The notes under the pieces were generated by a model. That model searched no databases and was not told where the DNA came from. It saw only the letters and a list, made by a program, of their open reading frames with translations. From assembly GCF_013178945.1 (NCBI RefSeq), contig NZ_JABFDM010000017.1:45812-109811 (forward strand): a stretch of DNA of 64,000 nucleotides, in the 5' to 3' direction. The stretch's first letter is position 1. The number at the start of each line of letters is the position of its first letter. Shown piece after piece: positions 16,851-28,108 of the stretch. Origin of the DNA: Bradyrhizobium aeschynomenes (GTDB lineage: Bacteria > Pseudomonadota > Alphaproteobacteria > Rhizobiales > Xanthobacteraceae). Made by a program: the position numbers and the translations under genes.

Positions 16851-17570
16851 GTGACAAGCTCTGCCGCCGCGCCCCTCGCTGCTTCCGTCCTCGAGGCGCT
16901 CGCGCGCTACGACACCCCGACGATCTGCAACGCCATGGAGATCGTGGCGCCCGAGCGCCGCCTGATCGGCTACACCACCAAGCCGCTGGTCTGTCCGTTC
17001 CCAGATCTGCCGCCGATGGTCGGCTACGCCCGCACCGCGACGATCCGGTCCGTGGTCAAGTCCGGCCTGCCCGCCGAGGAGCAGGCGAGGCGGCGCACCG
17101 ACTACTATGAATATGTCGGCACCGGCCATGGCCCCCGCATTGTGGTGATCCAGGACATCGACGGCCCCGATATCGGCTACGGCGCGTTCTGGGGCGAGGT
17201 GCAGAGCAGCGTGCACAAGGCGCTCGGCTGCCTCGGCGTGATCACCGACGGATCGATCCGCGACATTCCGCAATGGGCTGATGGCTTCCAGGCGCTGGCG
17301 GGCTCGATCGGACCCTCGCACGCGTGGGTTCATGCAGAAAGCTTCGGCGGCGAGGTCCGCGTTGCCGGGATGACGGTGCGCTCCGACGATCTGATCCATT
17401 CCGATCGTCACGGCGCGATCGTGATCCCCCATGACATCGCCGCCAAGCTGCCCGAGGCGGCCGAGCTATGCGCCCGCCGCGAGACGCCGATCCTGGAGAT
17501 CGCGCGATCGGCGGATTTCTCGCTCGAGAAGCTGAAGGCCGCGCTGAAGCGCTCGGCCGAGATTCACTGA
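16851..17570 (+). CDS. RraA-like/HMG-aldolase-fold protein
   Basis: A 239-aa protein of the RraA-like superfamily, which includes the RNase E inhibitor RraA and class II 4-hydroxy-4-methyl-2-oxoglutarate/oxaloacetate aldolases. Motifs seen: DTPTICNAM near the N-terminus, GAFWGEVQSSVHKALGCLGVITDGSIRD with the G-x20-R-D active-site pattern (Gly114/Arg137 region), and the closing DLIHSDRHGAIVIP. The start is a GTG at 16851. It is longer than E. coli RraA (161 aa), which favours an aldolase-like enzyme over an RNase regulator. Substrate unknown. Confidence 0.8.
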   Translation: MTSSAAAPLAASVLEALARYDTPTICNAMEIVAPERRLIGYTTKPLVCPFPDLPPMVGYARTATIRSVVKSGLPAEEQARRRTDYYEYVGTGHGPRIVVIQDIDGPDIGYGAFWGEVQSSVHKALGCLGVITDGSIRDIPQWADGFQALAGSIGPSHAWVHAESFGGEVRVAGMTVRSDDLIHSDRHGAIVIPHDIAAKLPEAAELCARRETPILEIARSADFSLEKLKAALKRSAEIH

Positions 17571-17848
17571 GCACGGCTGCTCGCAGCACGTTCAAGGGCC
17601 GCACCGCGCGACGGTGCGGCATTCGCCGGCAATGCCGGCCTCGGCCCGGCCGACGAGCGCACCCGGACGATTACGGGGGCGAGGCGTCGACGCCAGCTCA
17701 AACGCGCGATTTCGGTGACTGATTACCCGTCAGTCCGCCCGATCGGCCGAGGGTTAAGCGGCTCTCGCTCGTTGAGAAGATTTTATCCATCAAGCTTTAC
17801 CTGATGGCTAGCCTGTCCGGATAGGCATGTCTTTCGAGGGCGAGAGAC
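17571..17848. other. Spacer with GC hairpin after the RraA-like gene
   Basis: A 278-bp gap with no gene. It holds a perfect 9-bp hairpin, GCCGCACCG (17598-17606) and CGGTGCGGC (17612-17620) with a 5-nt loop, 28 bp after the RraA-like stop. No T-run follows, so termination there is only possible. The remaining sequence would contain the promoter of the histidine kinase, but I cannot identify a -35/-10 pair. Confidence 0.45.
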
Positions 17849-20040
<2,192 letters not shown>

Positions 20041-20044
<4 letters not shown>

Positions 20045-20403
20045 CCGACTTGGTGCAATTCGATGAATCCGTCTATCAGATCCTGATCTCCGAGCTCGGC
20101 GAGGAGGATGCGCTGGAAGTGCTCAGAACGTTCCTGGACGACACCTCCAGCAAGTTCGGCACGCTCGCCAGCAAGTTCGAGGATCGCCTCGAGCTGAAGC
20201 GTGAGGCGCATTCCATCAAGAGCTCCTCGGCGACGTTCGGCTTCGCGGCGCTGTCGCGGCTGTCGCGCGAGCTCGAGCTCGGCTCGGCGACGATGGAGCC
20301 GGCGCAGATGCTGGAGATGGTCCGCAAGATGGAAAAATCGTTCGAGCAGGCCGTCATGTTCGCCGAGGCGAACCTGCTGAAGTCCGGCGCGGCGGCCGCA
20401 TGA
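20041..20403 (+). CDS. Hpt-domain histidine phosphotransfer protein
   Basis: A 120-aa four-helix phosphotransfer protein. The active histidine is His57 in REAHSIKSSSATFG, an excellent match to the HxxKGxx-type Hpt motif, with the SR-E-LE helix following. Its ATG overlaps the stop of the hybrid kinase, so it almost certainly takes phosphate from the kinase's receiver Asp653 and passes it on to an unlinked regulator. The frame is open upstream to 19930, but only inside the kinase gene. Confidence 0.88.
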
Positions 20404-20580
20404 ATGCGGCCGACGGTCTCCGATGCGCGGCTCATCGGCTTCCGTTTACGTCTCATTATGCCTACCAAATTCGGTAACTCGTCCTTAATTGCGCGCATCT
20501 AGTGTGGAGCGCGCGTGGGGCAGGGCCGCCGCGCCCGTCCAGGACGGCCGGTGGTTCGCGTACGCGGGTGGAGTAAGCTC

Positions 20581-21354
20581 ATGGATATCATGACGGGCGC
20601 AGGGCTCGTGTTTGGCATGATCGTCATCGCCGTCATGATGCTGCTGGGCGGTGACTTCGGGATGTTCGTCAGCGACCACGCTGCGATCATCATCTTCGGC
20701 GGCTCGACCGCCGCCACCATGATCCGCTTTCCGCTCGGGGCCATGCTGCACGGCATGCCGCTCGGCATCAAGTTCGCGTTCACGATGAGCCGCCTGTCGG
20801 CCCGCGAGTTGGTCGACGAGCTCGCCCGCATCGCCGAGATCGCTCGCAAGCAGGGACCGGTCGGCCTCGAGAAGGTCGAGACCGACGAGCCGTTCCTCGC
20901 CAAGGGCATTCGCTACGTGGCCGACGGCTACGACCTCGAATTCATCCGCGACAATCTCGAGCGCGACCGCGACAACTTCCTGATGCATCTCGACGAGGGC
21001 AGCAAGATCTACCGCGCGATCGGCGACTGCGCGCCGGCCTTCGGCATGATCGGCACGCTGATCGGCATGGTGCAGATGTTCGCCAACATGACCGACCCCT
21101 CGAAGCTCGGCCCGTTCATGGCGACCGCGCTGCTCGCGACCCTGTATGGCGCGCTCGTCGCCAATCTCATCTGTCTGCCGATCGCCGACAAGCTGCACGG
21201 CAAGCTGCTCGACGAGGAGACCAATCGGACCCTGATCATCGACGGCATCCTGATGATCCGCGATTCCAAGAGCCCGGCCTTGGTGCGCGAAATGCTGCTG
21301 GCCTATCTGCCGGAGAAGCACCGCCATGCCGAGGGCGAGCCCGTGCCGGCCTGA
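20581..21354 (+). CDS. motA: MotA/PomA-type flagellar stator subunit
   Basis: A 257-aa inner-membrane protein of the MotA/TolQ/ExbB proton-channel family. It has two N-terminal spans (GAGLVFGMIVIAVMMLLGG and AAIIIFGGSTAATMIRFPLG), a cytoplasmic loop with charged residues for rotor contact, and two C-terminal spans containing GMIGTLIGMVQMF and TALLATLYGALVANL, where PomA-type proteins have the ion-path residues. Start is ATG 20581; an upstream GTG at 20515 looks spurious. Paired with the MotB-like gene 37 bp downstream. No other flagellar gene is present, so it could be a dedicated stator or serve a non-flagellar machine. Confidence 0.85.
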   Translation: MDIMTGAGLVFGMIVIAVMMLLGGDFGMFVSDHAAIIIFGGSTAATMIRFPLGAMLHGMPLGIKFAFTMSRLSARELVDELARIAEIARKQGPVGLEKVETDEPFLAKGIRYVADGYDLEFIRDNLERDRDNFLMHLDEGSKIYRAIGDCAPAFGMIGTLIGMVQMFANMTDPSKLGPFMATALLATLYGALVANLICLPIADKLHGKLLDEETNRTLIIDGILMIRDSKSPALVREMLLAYLPEKHRHAEGEPVPA

Positions 21355-21391
21355 TCGGCGGGGCTCAAGGGGATCTGGGGCGGGTTGAGAG

Positions 21392-22222
21392 ATGGCCAAG
21401 AAGAAACGGGGCGATGCGCATGGCGGCGGTCACGGCTGGTTCGTGACCTTCGCCGACCTGATGGGGCTGCTGCTCGCCTTCTTCGTCATGCTGGTCGCAT
21501 TCTCGACCATGGACAACAACAAGCTCAAGGTCGTCGCCGGCTCGATGCGCGATGCGTTCGGCGTGCAGTCGGAGTCGCGTTATTCGGGCATTGTCGAGTC
21601 CGATGGTCTGCCGACCCGGCCGAAGCTCAAGAACGCCGCCCACATCTCGCCGGAGGAGACGGCGCGCGATCCGAGCCCGGAGCAGGAGGAGCGCCAGCAC
21701 ACCAACGGCGCCAGGCTCAAGACCGACCGGCAATTCGCGCTGGCCTCAGCCTCGCTGCGCCAGGCGCTGCAGGACATGCCGGAGATGACCGAGATCTCCA
21801 AGCACATCATGTTCGAGGAGACCAAGCAGGGGCTCAACCTCGAGATCGTCGACCAGGACGGACGGTCGATGTTCGCCGACGGTTCGAAGGTGCCCTATGA
21901 CCGCACTCGGCGGCTCATCGAGAAGCTGGCGGCGCCCCTCAAGGCGACGCCGCTCCGGGTTCAGATCACCGGGCATACCGCCGCCGGCTTCGTTCCGGCC
22001 CGCAGCGATTACGGTGGTTTCGACCTGTCGGCGGATCGCGCCAACGCCGTGCGCCAGATCCTGGAGCGGGAAGGCCTGCCGGCGAGCCACATCTTCGCGG
22101 TGTCCGGCAAAGCGGATACTCAGCCGCTGTTTCCGGACGACCCTTCGCTGTCCGCGAACCGCCGCGTCACGATCACGCTGATGCGGGAAGATCCGCCATT
22201 GCCGCCGGACCTGAAGCCCTAG
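21392..22222 (+). CDS. motB: MotB-type stator protein with OmpA domain
   Basis: A 276-aa partner of the upstream MotA-like protein. It has a short basic N-terminus, one membrane span (residues about 18-38) with the proton-carrying Asp22 in FADLMGLLLAFFVML, a plug/linker region, and a periplasmic OmpA/MotB peptidoglycan-binding domain (about 145-265). The latter contains ITGHTAAG and DLSADRANAVRQILEREGL, the expected peptidoglycan motif. The start at 21392 follows a purine-rich GAGAG. The linker (EETARDPSPEQEERQH) is polar and probably disordered. It sits right after a phosphorelay kinase/Hpt pair. Confidence 0.85.
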   Translation: MAKKKRGDAHGGGHGWFVTFADLMGLLLAFFVMLVAFSTMDNNKLKVVAGSMRDAFGVQSESRYSGIVESDGLPTRPKLKNAAHISPEETARDPSPEQEERQHTNGARLKTDRQFALASASLRQALQDMPEMTEISKHIMFEETKQGLNLEIVDQDGRSMFADGSKVPYDRTRRLIEKLAAPLKATPLRVQITGHTAAGFVPARSDYGGFDLSADRANAVRQILEREGLPASHIFAVSGKADTQPLFPDDPSLSANRRVTITLMREDPPLPPDLKP

Positions 22223-22489
22223 TCGTCTTCCCTGCGCCGCATCATATTGCCGCATGGGCGCTCGTGAACGCCACCGCAGCCGACAGCAAACCTTTGGCAG
22301 GTCTGCGGGATCCCGACATTCGCTGCGGGACGTCCACACCGGCGGCCCCGGCGGGGCGTGATATCTGTGAGGGCAGCGCTTCTTTGGTTGCAGTGGAAGG
22401 GGCAGGCTCTGGTACGGTAGAGACTTGACCTGGGGCCGGACTGCGTCCAAACGCGCCGGGCCAAACAGGGAAAATGTGTTCCGAGCGAC

Positions 22490-24388
22490 ATGACGGCCAG
22501 CGCCACATCGACCGAAGGACAGGAAACCAAGAGCACATCGGGGTTCTGGGGGCTGACGCTTGGCAGCATCGGTGTCGTGTTCGGCGACATCGGCACCTCA
22601 CCCCTGTACGCCTTCCGCGAGGCCGCGCATGGCGCTGCGCAGGGGCAGCCGGTGTCACGGATGATCGTGCTCGGCGTGCTCTCGCTGATCCTGTGGTCGC
22701 TGTTCATCGTGGTGACAGCCAAATACGTGCTGCTGCTGTTACGGGCCGACAACAATGGCGAGGGCGGAACGCTGTCGCTGATGGCGCTCGGACAGCGCGC
22801 CTTGGGACGCCGCAGCCTGCTCCTGATGTCGCTGGGCGTGATCGGCGCCTCGATGTTCATCGGTGATTCGATGATCACGCCGGCAATCTCGGTGCTGTCG
22901 GCGGTCGAAGGCCTCAAGCTCGCAGCGCCCGCGCTCGAGCATTACGTCGTGCCGCTGACCGTGATGATCCTGGTCGTGCTGTTTGCGGTGCAGAGCAAGG
23001 GGACGGCACGGGTGGCCTCCGCCTTCGGCCCGGTCATGGTCACGTGGTTCGCATGCCTCGCGGTCATGGGACTCGTGCACATCAGTGACGATCCCTCCGT
23101 CCTCGCCGCCATCAATCCCTATTACGCAGTGCAGTTCCTGCTGTCGCACGGCACCGTCGGTCTGGTCACGCTCGGCGCGGTGTTTCTTGCCGTTACCGGC
23201 GGTGAGGCGCTTTATGCCGATCTCGGACATTTCGGCCGCAAGCCGATCCAGTCGGCGTGGCTGTTCTTCGTGCTCCCGGCGCTGCTGATCAACTATTTCG
23301 GACAGGGCGCCCTGGTGCTGTCCGATCCCGCCGCGATCGAGAACTCGTTCTATCGGATGGTACCCGAGCTCCTGCTGTTGCCGCTCGTGGTGCTCGCCAC
23401 CGCAGCGACCGTGATCGCGAGCCAAGCCGTCATCACCGGCGCGTACTCGCTGGTCAGCCAGGCGGTGCAGCTCGGGCTGCTGCCGCGTTTCGAAGTGCGC
23501 TACACGTCCGAGAGCCATGCCGGGCAGATCTATCTGCCGCGGGTCAACCGGCTGCTGCTGATCGGCGTCATGCTGCTGGTGCTGCTGTTCCGCACCTCCA
23601 GCAACCTCGCCTCCGCCTACGGCATCGCGGTGTCCACCACCATGGTCGCCGACGGCATCATGGGCTTCGTGGTGATCTGGAAGCTCTGGAACCTGCGCGC
23701 CGCGGTGGCCGCGGCGGTCATTGCGCCGTTTGTCATCGTCGACATGACCTTCTTCGCTGCCAACCTGTTGAAGCTCTTGGAGGGCGCCTGGGTGCCGCTG
23801 CTGTTCGGCGCGGCGATGGTCGTGACGATCTGGACCTGGCGGCGCGGCTCGGCGATCCTGATGCTCAAGACTCGCAAGATCGAGGTCCCGCTGGACGATC
23901 TGATCGCCAGCCTGGAGAAGCGGCCGCCGCATATCGTCAAGGGCACCGCGGTGTTTCTGACCAGCGATCCGACCTCGGTGCCGACCGCTCTTTTGCACAA
24001 TCTCAAGCACAACAAGGTGCTGCATGAGCACAACGTGATCCTGACCATCGAGACCGCGCAGACGCCCCGGGTCGATGTGGCGGAGCGCGTGCGCATGGAG
24101 AAGATCAGCGAGAAGTTCTCCAAGGTGCGGCTGCGCTTCGGCTTCATGGAATCGCCGAACGTGCCTCGGGCCCTCGCCGTGGCGCGCAAGCTCGGTTGGC
24201 AGTTCGACATCATGTCCACGTCGTTCTTCGTGTCGCGTCGCTCGCTGAAACCGTCGTCGCAGTCCGGCATGCCGAACTGGCAGGATCACCTGTTTATCGG
24301 GTTGAGCCGGTCGGCCAATGACGCGACGGACTACTTCCAGATTCCGACCGGCCGCGTTGTGGAGGTCGGTACTCAGGTAACGATCTGA
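22490..24388 (+). CDS. kup: Kup-type low-affinity potassium transporter (first copy)
   Basis: A 632-aa K+/H+ symporter of the Kup/HAK/KT family. It has about 12 membrane spans in the first 430 residues and a cytoplasmic C-terminal domain. Family hallmarks are GVVFGDIGTSPLYAFRE near residue 26, LRADNNGEGGTLSLMAL near 84, GALYADLGHFG-like GEALYADLGHFGRKPIQ, and GQGALVL. The closing VVEVGTQVTI is identical to that of the next gene. The two genes share orientation and are 154 bp apart, clearly an old tandem duplication. The 267-bp spacer upstream shows no motif I recognise. Confidence 0.93.
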   Translation: MTASATSTEGQETKSTSGFWGLTLGSIGVVFGDIGTSPLYAFREAAHGAAQGQPVSRMIVLGVLSLILWSLFIVVTAKYVLLLLRADNNGEGGTLSLMALGQRALGRRSLLLMSLGVIGASMFIGDSMITPAISVLSAVEGLKLAAPALEHYVVPLTVMILVVLFAVQSKGTARVASAFGPVMVTWFACLAVMGLVHISDDPSVLAAINPYYAVQFLLSHGTVGLVTLGAVFLAVTGGEALYADLGHFGRKPIQSAWLFFVLPALLINYFGQGALVLSDPAAIENSFYRMVPELLLLPLVVLATAATVIASQAVITGAYSLVSQAVQLGLLPRFEVRYTSESHAGQIYLPRVNRLLLIGVMLLVLLFRTSSNLASAYGIAVSTTMVADGIMGFVVIWKLWNLRAAVAAAVIAPFVIVDMTFFAANLLKLLEGAWVPLLFGAAMVVTIWTWRRGSAILMLKTRKIEVPLDDLIASLEKRPPHIVKGTAVFLTSDPTSVPTALLHNLKHNKVLHEHNVILTIETAQTPRVDVAERVRMEKISEKFSKVRLRFGFMESPNVPRALAVARKLGWQFDIMSTSFFVSRRSLKPSSQSGMPNWQDHLFIGLSRSANDATDYFQIPTGRVVEVGTQVTI

Positions 24389-24542
24389 GAACCTTTCGAG
24401 CTCCTAGTCACCGATGTATGCTGCATTGCATGGCTGACCCGCAATCTCGTCCGGTCCGCTGCCAAGCCTTGTCGCTATAAGCCGCGCGCTCTGCCGGTTT
24501 GTGCAGTGAAGCATTCAACCAGTCCTCAAGGGGGCTACCCCA

Positions 24543-26465
24543 ATGACAGCTGACGTCGTCGCCACGCCCCCGGAAGCGCCGGCGGCCAACGGACATGGCG
24601 AGGCCCACTCCACGGCCAGCTTCACTGCACTCACCCTGGGCAGCATCGGCGTGGTCTATGGTGACATCGGCACCAGCCCGCTCTACGCGCTCCGCGAGGC
24701 GGTCGCGGCAGCCAGCAGCAGCGGCGATCCCGCGCCGCATGCCGTGATGGGCGTGCTCTCACTGATCCTGTGGGCTCTCGTCGTCGTCGTGACGCTGAAA
24801 TACGTCGTGATCCTGCTGCGGGCTGACAACAATGGCGAGGGTGGGACCTTGGCGCTGATGGCGCTGGCCCAGCGCGGCGTCACGCGGGGCGCCAGTGTCA
24901 TCGTTCTGCTCGGCATCATCAGCGGCGCGCTGTTCTACGGCGACGCGGTGATCACCCCAGCCTTATCTGTCTTGTCGGCGATCGAAGGCATCAAGCTCGT
25001 CACGGCGGCGTTCGATCCCTATGTGGTGCCGCTCACGATCGTGATTCTGGTCGCGCTGTTCGCCGTGCAGGTGCGGGGCACGGCCAAGGTGGCTGCATTC
25101 TTCGGACCGATCATGCTGATCTGGTTCCTGGTGATCGCGACTGCGGCGATTCCGCCGATCCTGCGTCATCCCGAGGTGCTGTGGGCGGTCAACCCGCTGA
25201 ACGCTGTGACCTTCATGCTGCATCACGGCATCATCGGCTTCATCACGCTAGGCGCGGTGTTCCTGGCCGTCACCGGCGCCGAAGCGCTCTATGCCGATCT
25301 CGGGCATTTCGGCAAACGGCCGATTCAGACTGCCTGGCTGTTCATCGTGCTGCCGTCGCTGGCGCTGAATTATCTGGGGCAGGGGGCGCTGGTCATCGCC
25401 GACGCCAAGGCGATCGAGAACCCGTTCTTCCTGATGTTTCCCGAATGGGCGCTGATCCCGATGGTGGCGCTGGCCACGGCGGCGACGGTGATCGCCAGCC
25501 AGGCTGTCATCACCGGCGCCTATTCGCTGACCCGGCAGGCGATCCAGCTCGGTCTGCTGCCGCGATTCGAGATCCGCCACACCTCCGAGGCGCATTCCGG
25601 CCAGATCTATATTCCGCGCATCAACAAGCTGCTGCTGATCTCCGTGGTGCTGCTGGTGCTGCTCTTCAAGTCGTCGAGCGCGCTGGCCTCGGCCTATGGC
25701 ATCTCGGTGACCGGCACCATGGTCGTGACGGCCATGATGGGCTTCGTCGTGATCTGGAAAGTCTGGAGGTGGTCACCGCTCGCCGCGGGGGCGCTGATCG
25801 CGCCGTTCCTGTTTCTGGACCTGACCTTCCTGTCGGCCAACCTGCTGAAGTTGCTCGAAGGCGGCTGGGTGCCGCTGGCGCTGGGCGGCTTCGTCATGAC
25901 GCTGATGTACACGTGGCGACGGGGAAGCCGTCTGCTGTTCGACAAGTCGCGCAAGCTGGAGTTCCCGCTCGACGACCTCGTGGCCATGCTCGAGAAGCGG
26001 CCGCCGCAGCGCGTGCCCGGCACGGCGGTGTTCCTGACCTCCGATCCCCTGAGCGCGCCGACGGCGCTGATGCACAGCCTCAAGCACTACAAGGTGCTGC
26101 ACGAGAAGAACGTGATCCTGACCATCGAGACCGCGCCGACGCCGCGCATCGATGCCTCCGAGCGCGTGCGGCTGGAGCAGATCAGCCCTACCTTCTCGAA
26201 AGTCACCCTGCGCTTCGGCTTCATGGAATCGCCCAACGTGCCGCGGGCGCTGGCGATCGCGCGCAAGCTCGGCTGGCAGTTCGACATCATGTCGACGTCG
26301 TTCTTCCTGTCGCGGCGCGCGCTCAAGCCGGCGGCGCATTCCGGCATGCCGCGCTGGCAGGATCACCTGTTCATCTCCATGAGCCGCTCCGCCAACGACG
26401 CCACTGACTATTTCCAGATCCCAAGCGGACGCGTGGTCGAGGTCGGCACGCAGGTCACGATCTGA
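24543..26465 (+). CDS. kup: Kup-type low-affinity potassium transporter (second copy)
   Basis: A 640-aa paralogue of the preceding Kup protein with the same hallmarks: GVVYGDIGTSPLYALRE, LRADNNGEGGTLALMAL, ALYADLGHFGKRPIQTAW and the C-terminal VVEVGTQVTI. Differences are concentrated in the N-terminal tail, the loop after the first span and the TM5-6 region, so affinity or pH range may differ. Paired kup genes are common in Bradyrhizobium (recall). Each gene has its own spacer and may have its own promoter. Confidence 0.93.
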   Translation: MTADVVATPPEAPAANGHGEAHSTASFTALTLGSIGVVYGDIGTSPLYALREAVAAASSSGDPAPHAVMGVLSLILWALVVVVTLKYVVILLRADNNGEGGTLALMALAQRGVTRGASVIVLLGIISGALFYGDAVITPALSVLSAIEGIKLVTAAFDPYVVPLTIVILVALFAVQVRGTAKVAAFFGPIMLIWFLVIATAAIPPILRHPEVLWAVNPLNAVTFMLHHGIIGFITLGAVFLAVTGAEALYADLGHFGKRPIQTAWLFIVLPSLALNYLGQGALVIADAKAIENPFFLMFPEWALIPMVALATAATVIASQAVITGAYSLTRQAIQLGLLPRFEIRHTSEAHSGQIYIPRINKLLLISVVLLVLLFKSSSALASAYGISVTGTMVVTAMMGFVVIWKVWRWSPLAAGALIAPFLFLDLTFLSANLLKLLEGGWVPLALGGFVMTLMYTWRRGSRLLFDKSRKLEFPLDDLVAMLEKRPPQRVPGTAVFLTSDPLSAPTALMHSLKHYKVLHEKNVILTIETAPTPRIDASERVRLEQISPTFSKVTLRFGFMESPNVPRALAIARKLGWQFDIMSTSFFLSRRALKPAAHSGMPRWQDHLFISMSRSANDATDYFQIPSGRVVEVGTQVTI

Positions 26466-26599
26466 GCGCAGGTCGGTTGGCTGGAGGGGCCGGGTGCGAG
26501 CAGGGCATGCTGCCGACGCGCTTGATTTTCGCTGCGTCTAGGGTGAGTTTGGCGTCGGTTCGGGCCGGATACGGCCCCTCGAAGGCTTGGAGGATGGGC

Positions 26600-26923
26600 G
26601 TGGCTGTTGTGCACGATTTGACCCCGCAGGACGTGGCCAAGGGGATCGCCGAGGGGCGAATTCTTCTGGTCGATGTGCGCGAGCCGAACGAAGTTGCTGC
26701 GGAAGCCTATCCGGACGGCATCGTTGTGCCCTTGTCGAGCTTCGACCCGAAGCTGATCCCGGACCCCCAAGGCAAGGACGTCGTGTTCGCCTGCCGCTCC
26801 GGCAAGCGCTCGGTGACGGCGTCGATGGCAGCGCAGGCGGCGGGCCTGCCGTATGACAAGCATCTGCAAGGCGGGATGCTCGGCTGGAAGGCGGCCGGCC
26901 TGCCGATCAAGACCGGCGGCTGA
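26600..26923 (+). CDS. Single-domain rhodanese-like sulfurtransferase
   Basis: A 107-aa cytoplasmic rhodanese-homology domain. The active-site loop FACRSGKRS carries the persulfide-forming Cys65, and the N-terminal LLVDVREPNEVA motif is standard. The C-terminal HLQGGMLGWKAAGLP completes the fold. The start is probably the GTG at 26600, which has GGAGG at 26589-26593 six bases upstream; the ATG at 26594 touches that Shine-Dalgarno and is less likely. It may deliver or detoxify sulfur. The aminotransferase gene follows 9 bp downstream, so the two are likely co-transcribed. Confidence 0.85.
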   Translation: MAVVHDLTPQDVAKGIAEGRILLVDVREPNEVAAEAYPDGIVVPLSSFDPKLIPDPQGKDVVFACRSGKRSVTASMAAQAAGLPYDKHLQGGMLGWKAAGLPIKTGG

Positions 26924-26932
26924 CACCCGATC

Positions 26933-28096
26933 ATGATCTCGCAGAACAAGGTCTTCGCCGATCTGCCCGTCACCATTTTCGAGCAGATGTCGCAGCTCGC
27001 GCGTGACAACAACGCCATCAATCTGGGGCAGGGCTTTCCCGACGACCCTGGGCCGGAGGACATCCGCCGCGCCGCCGCCGACGCCGTGCTGAACGGCTAC
27101 AATCAGTATCCCTCGATGATGGGACTGCCGGAGCTGCGCCAGGCGATTGCCGCGCACTACAAGCACTGGCACAAGCTCGATCTCGATCCGATGAGCGAGG
27201 TCATGGTCACCTCGGGCGGCACCGAGGCGCTGACCTCGGCGATCCTGTCGGTGGTCGAGCCCGGCGACGAGGTGATCTGCTTCCAGCCGGTCTACGACTC
27301 CTACCTGCCGATCATCCGCCAGGCCGGCGGCATTCCGAAGCTGGTGCGGCTCGAGCCGCCGCATTGGCGGCTGTCGGAGGAGATGCTGCGCGCCGCGTTC
27401 TCGCCGAAGACCAAGGCAGTGCTGTTCAACAACCCGCTCAACCCCGCGGCGGTGGTCTATCCGCGCGAGGACCTCGAGCTTCTGGCGCGCTTCTGCCAGG
27501 AGTTCGACGCGGTCGCGATCTGCGACGAGGTCTGGGAGCACGTGGTGTTCGACGGCCGCGAGCACATCCCGCTGATCACCATTCCCGGCATGCGCGATCG
27601 CACCATCAAGGTCGGCTCGGCCGGCAAGATCTTCTCGCTCACCGGGTGGAAGATCGGCTTCGTCTGCGCCGCGCCGCATCTGCTGCGCGTCGCCGCCAAG
27701 GTGCATCAGTTCCTGACCTTCACCACCGCGCCGAATCTCCAGGTCGCAGTGGCCTATGGGCTCGGCAAATCCGACGACTATTTCGTCAACATGCGCGCCG
27801 AGCTGTCCAGGAGCCGTGACCGCCTGACGGCAGGGCTAGAAAGCCTCGGCTTTCCCGTGCTGAAGGCGCAGGGGACCTATTTTCTCACCGTCGATTTGTC
27901 GCCGCTCGGCCTCAATGAGACCGACGAGCAGTTCTGCCGGCGTATCGTCCACGACTACAAGGTGGCCGCAATCCCGGTGTCGGCCTTCTACGAGAAGGAC
28001 GCGGTCACCTCGGTGGTGCGGTTCTGTTTCGCGAAGAGGGATGCAACCCTGGACACGGCGCTGGAGCGGCTGTCCGACGCGATCCACCGGCGCTAG
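26933..28096 (+). CDS. PLP-dependent class I/II aminotransferase
   Basis: A 387-aa fold-type I aminotransferase closest to the methionine/kynurenine/glutamine transaminase group. Motifs: NLGQGFPDDPGPE near residue 30, TSGGTEALTSAIL for the PLP phosphate, NNPLNPAAVV with the N-P ring-stacking residues, and the PLP-binding Lys232 in SAGKIFSLTGWKIGF, which also carries the GWKIG signature of this subgroup. It probably transaminates methionine or aromatic amino acids with a 2-oxo acid. Together with the rhodanese it may belong to sulfur amino-acid salvage, but that is inference. Confidence 0.88.
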   Translation: MISQNKVFADLPVTIFEQMSQLARDNNAINLGQGFPDDPGPEDIRRAAADAVLNGYNQYPSMMGLPELRQAIAAHYKHWHKLDLDPMSEVMVTSGGTEALTSAILSVVEPGDEVICFQPVYDSYLPIIRQAGGIPKLVRLEPPHWRLSEEMLRAAFSPKTKAVLFNNPLNPAAVVYPREDLELLARFCQEFDAVAICDEVWEHVVFDGREHIPLITIPGMRDRTIKVGSAGKIFSLTGWKIGFVCAAPHLLRVAAKVHQFLTFTTAPNLQVAVAYGLGKSDDYFVNMRAELSRSRDRLTAGLESLGFPVLKAQGTYFLTVDLSPLGLNETDEQFCRRIVHDYKVAAIPVSAFYEKDAVTSVVRFCFAKRDATLDTALERLSDAIHRR

Positions 28097-28108
28097 GAGG
28101 CGAGATCG

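Noticed and set aside
22739..24289. Long minus-strand frame opposite kup
   Set aside because: Low-complexity, His/Arg/Gln-rich translation, antisense to an obvious transporter.
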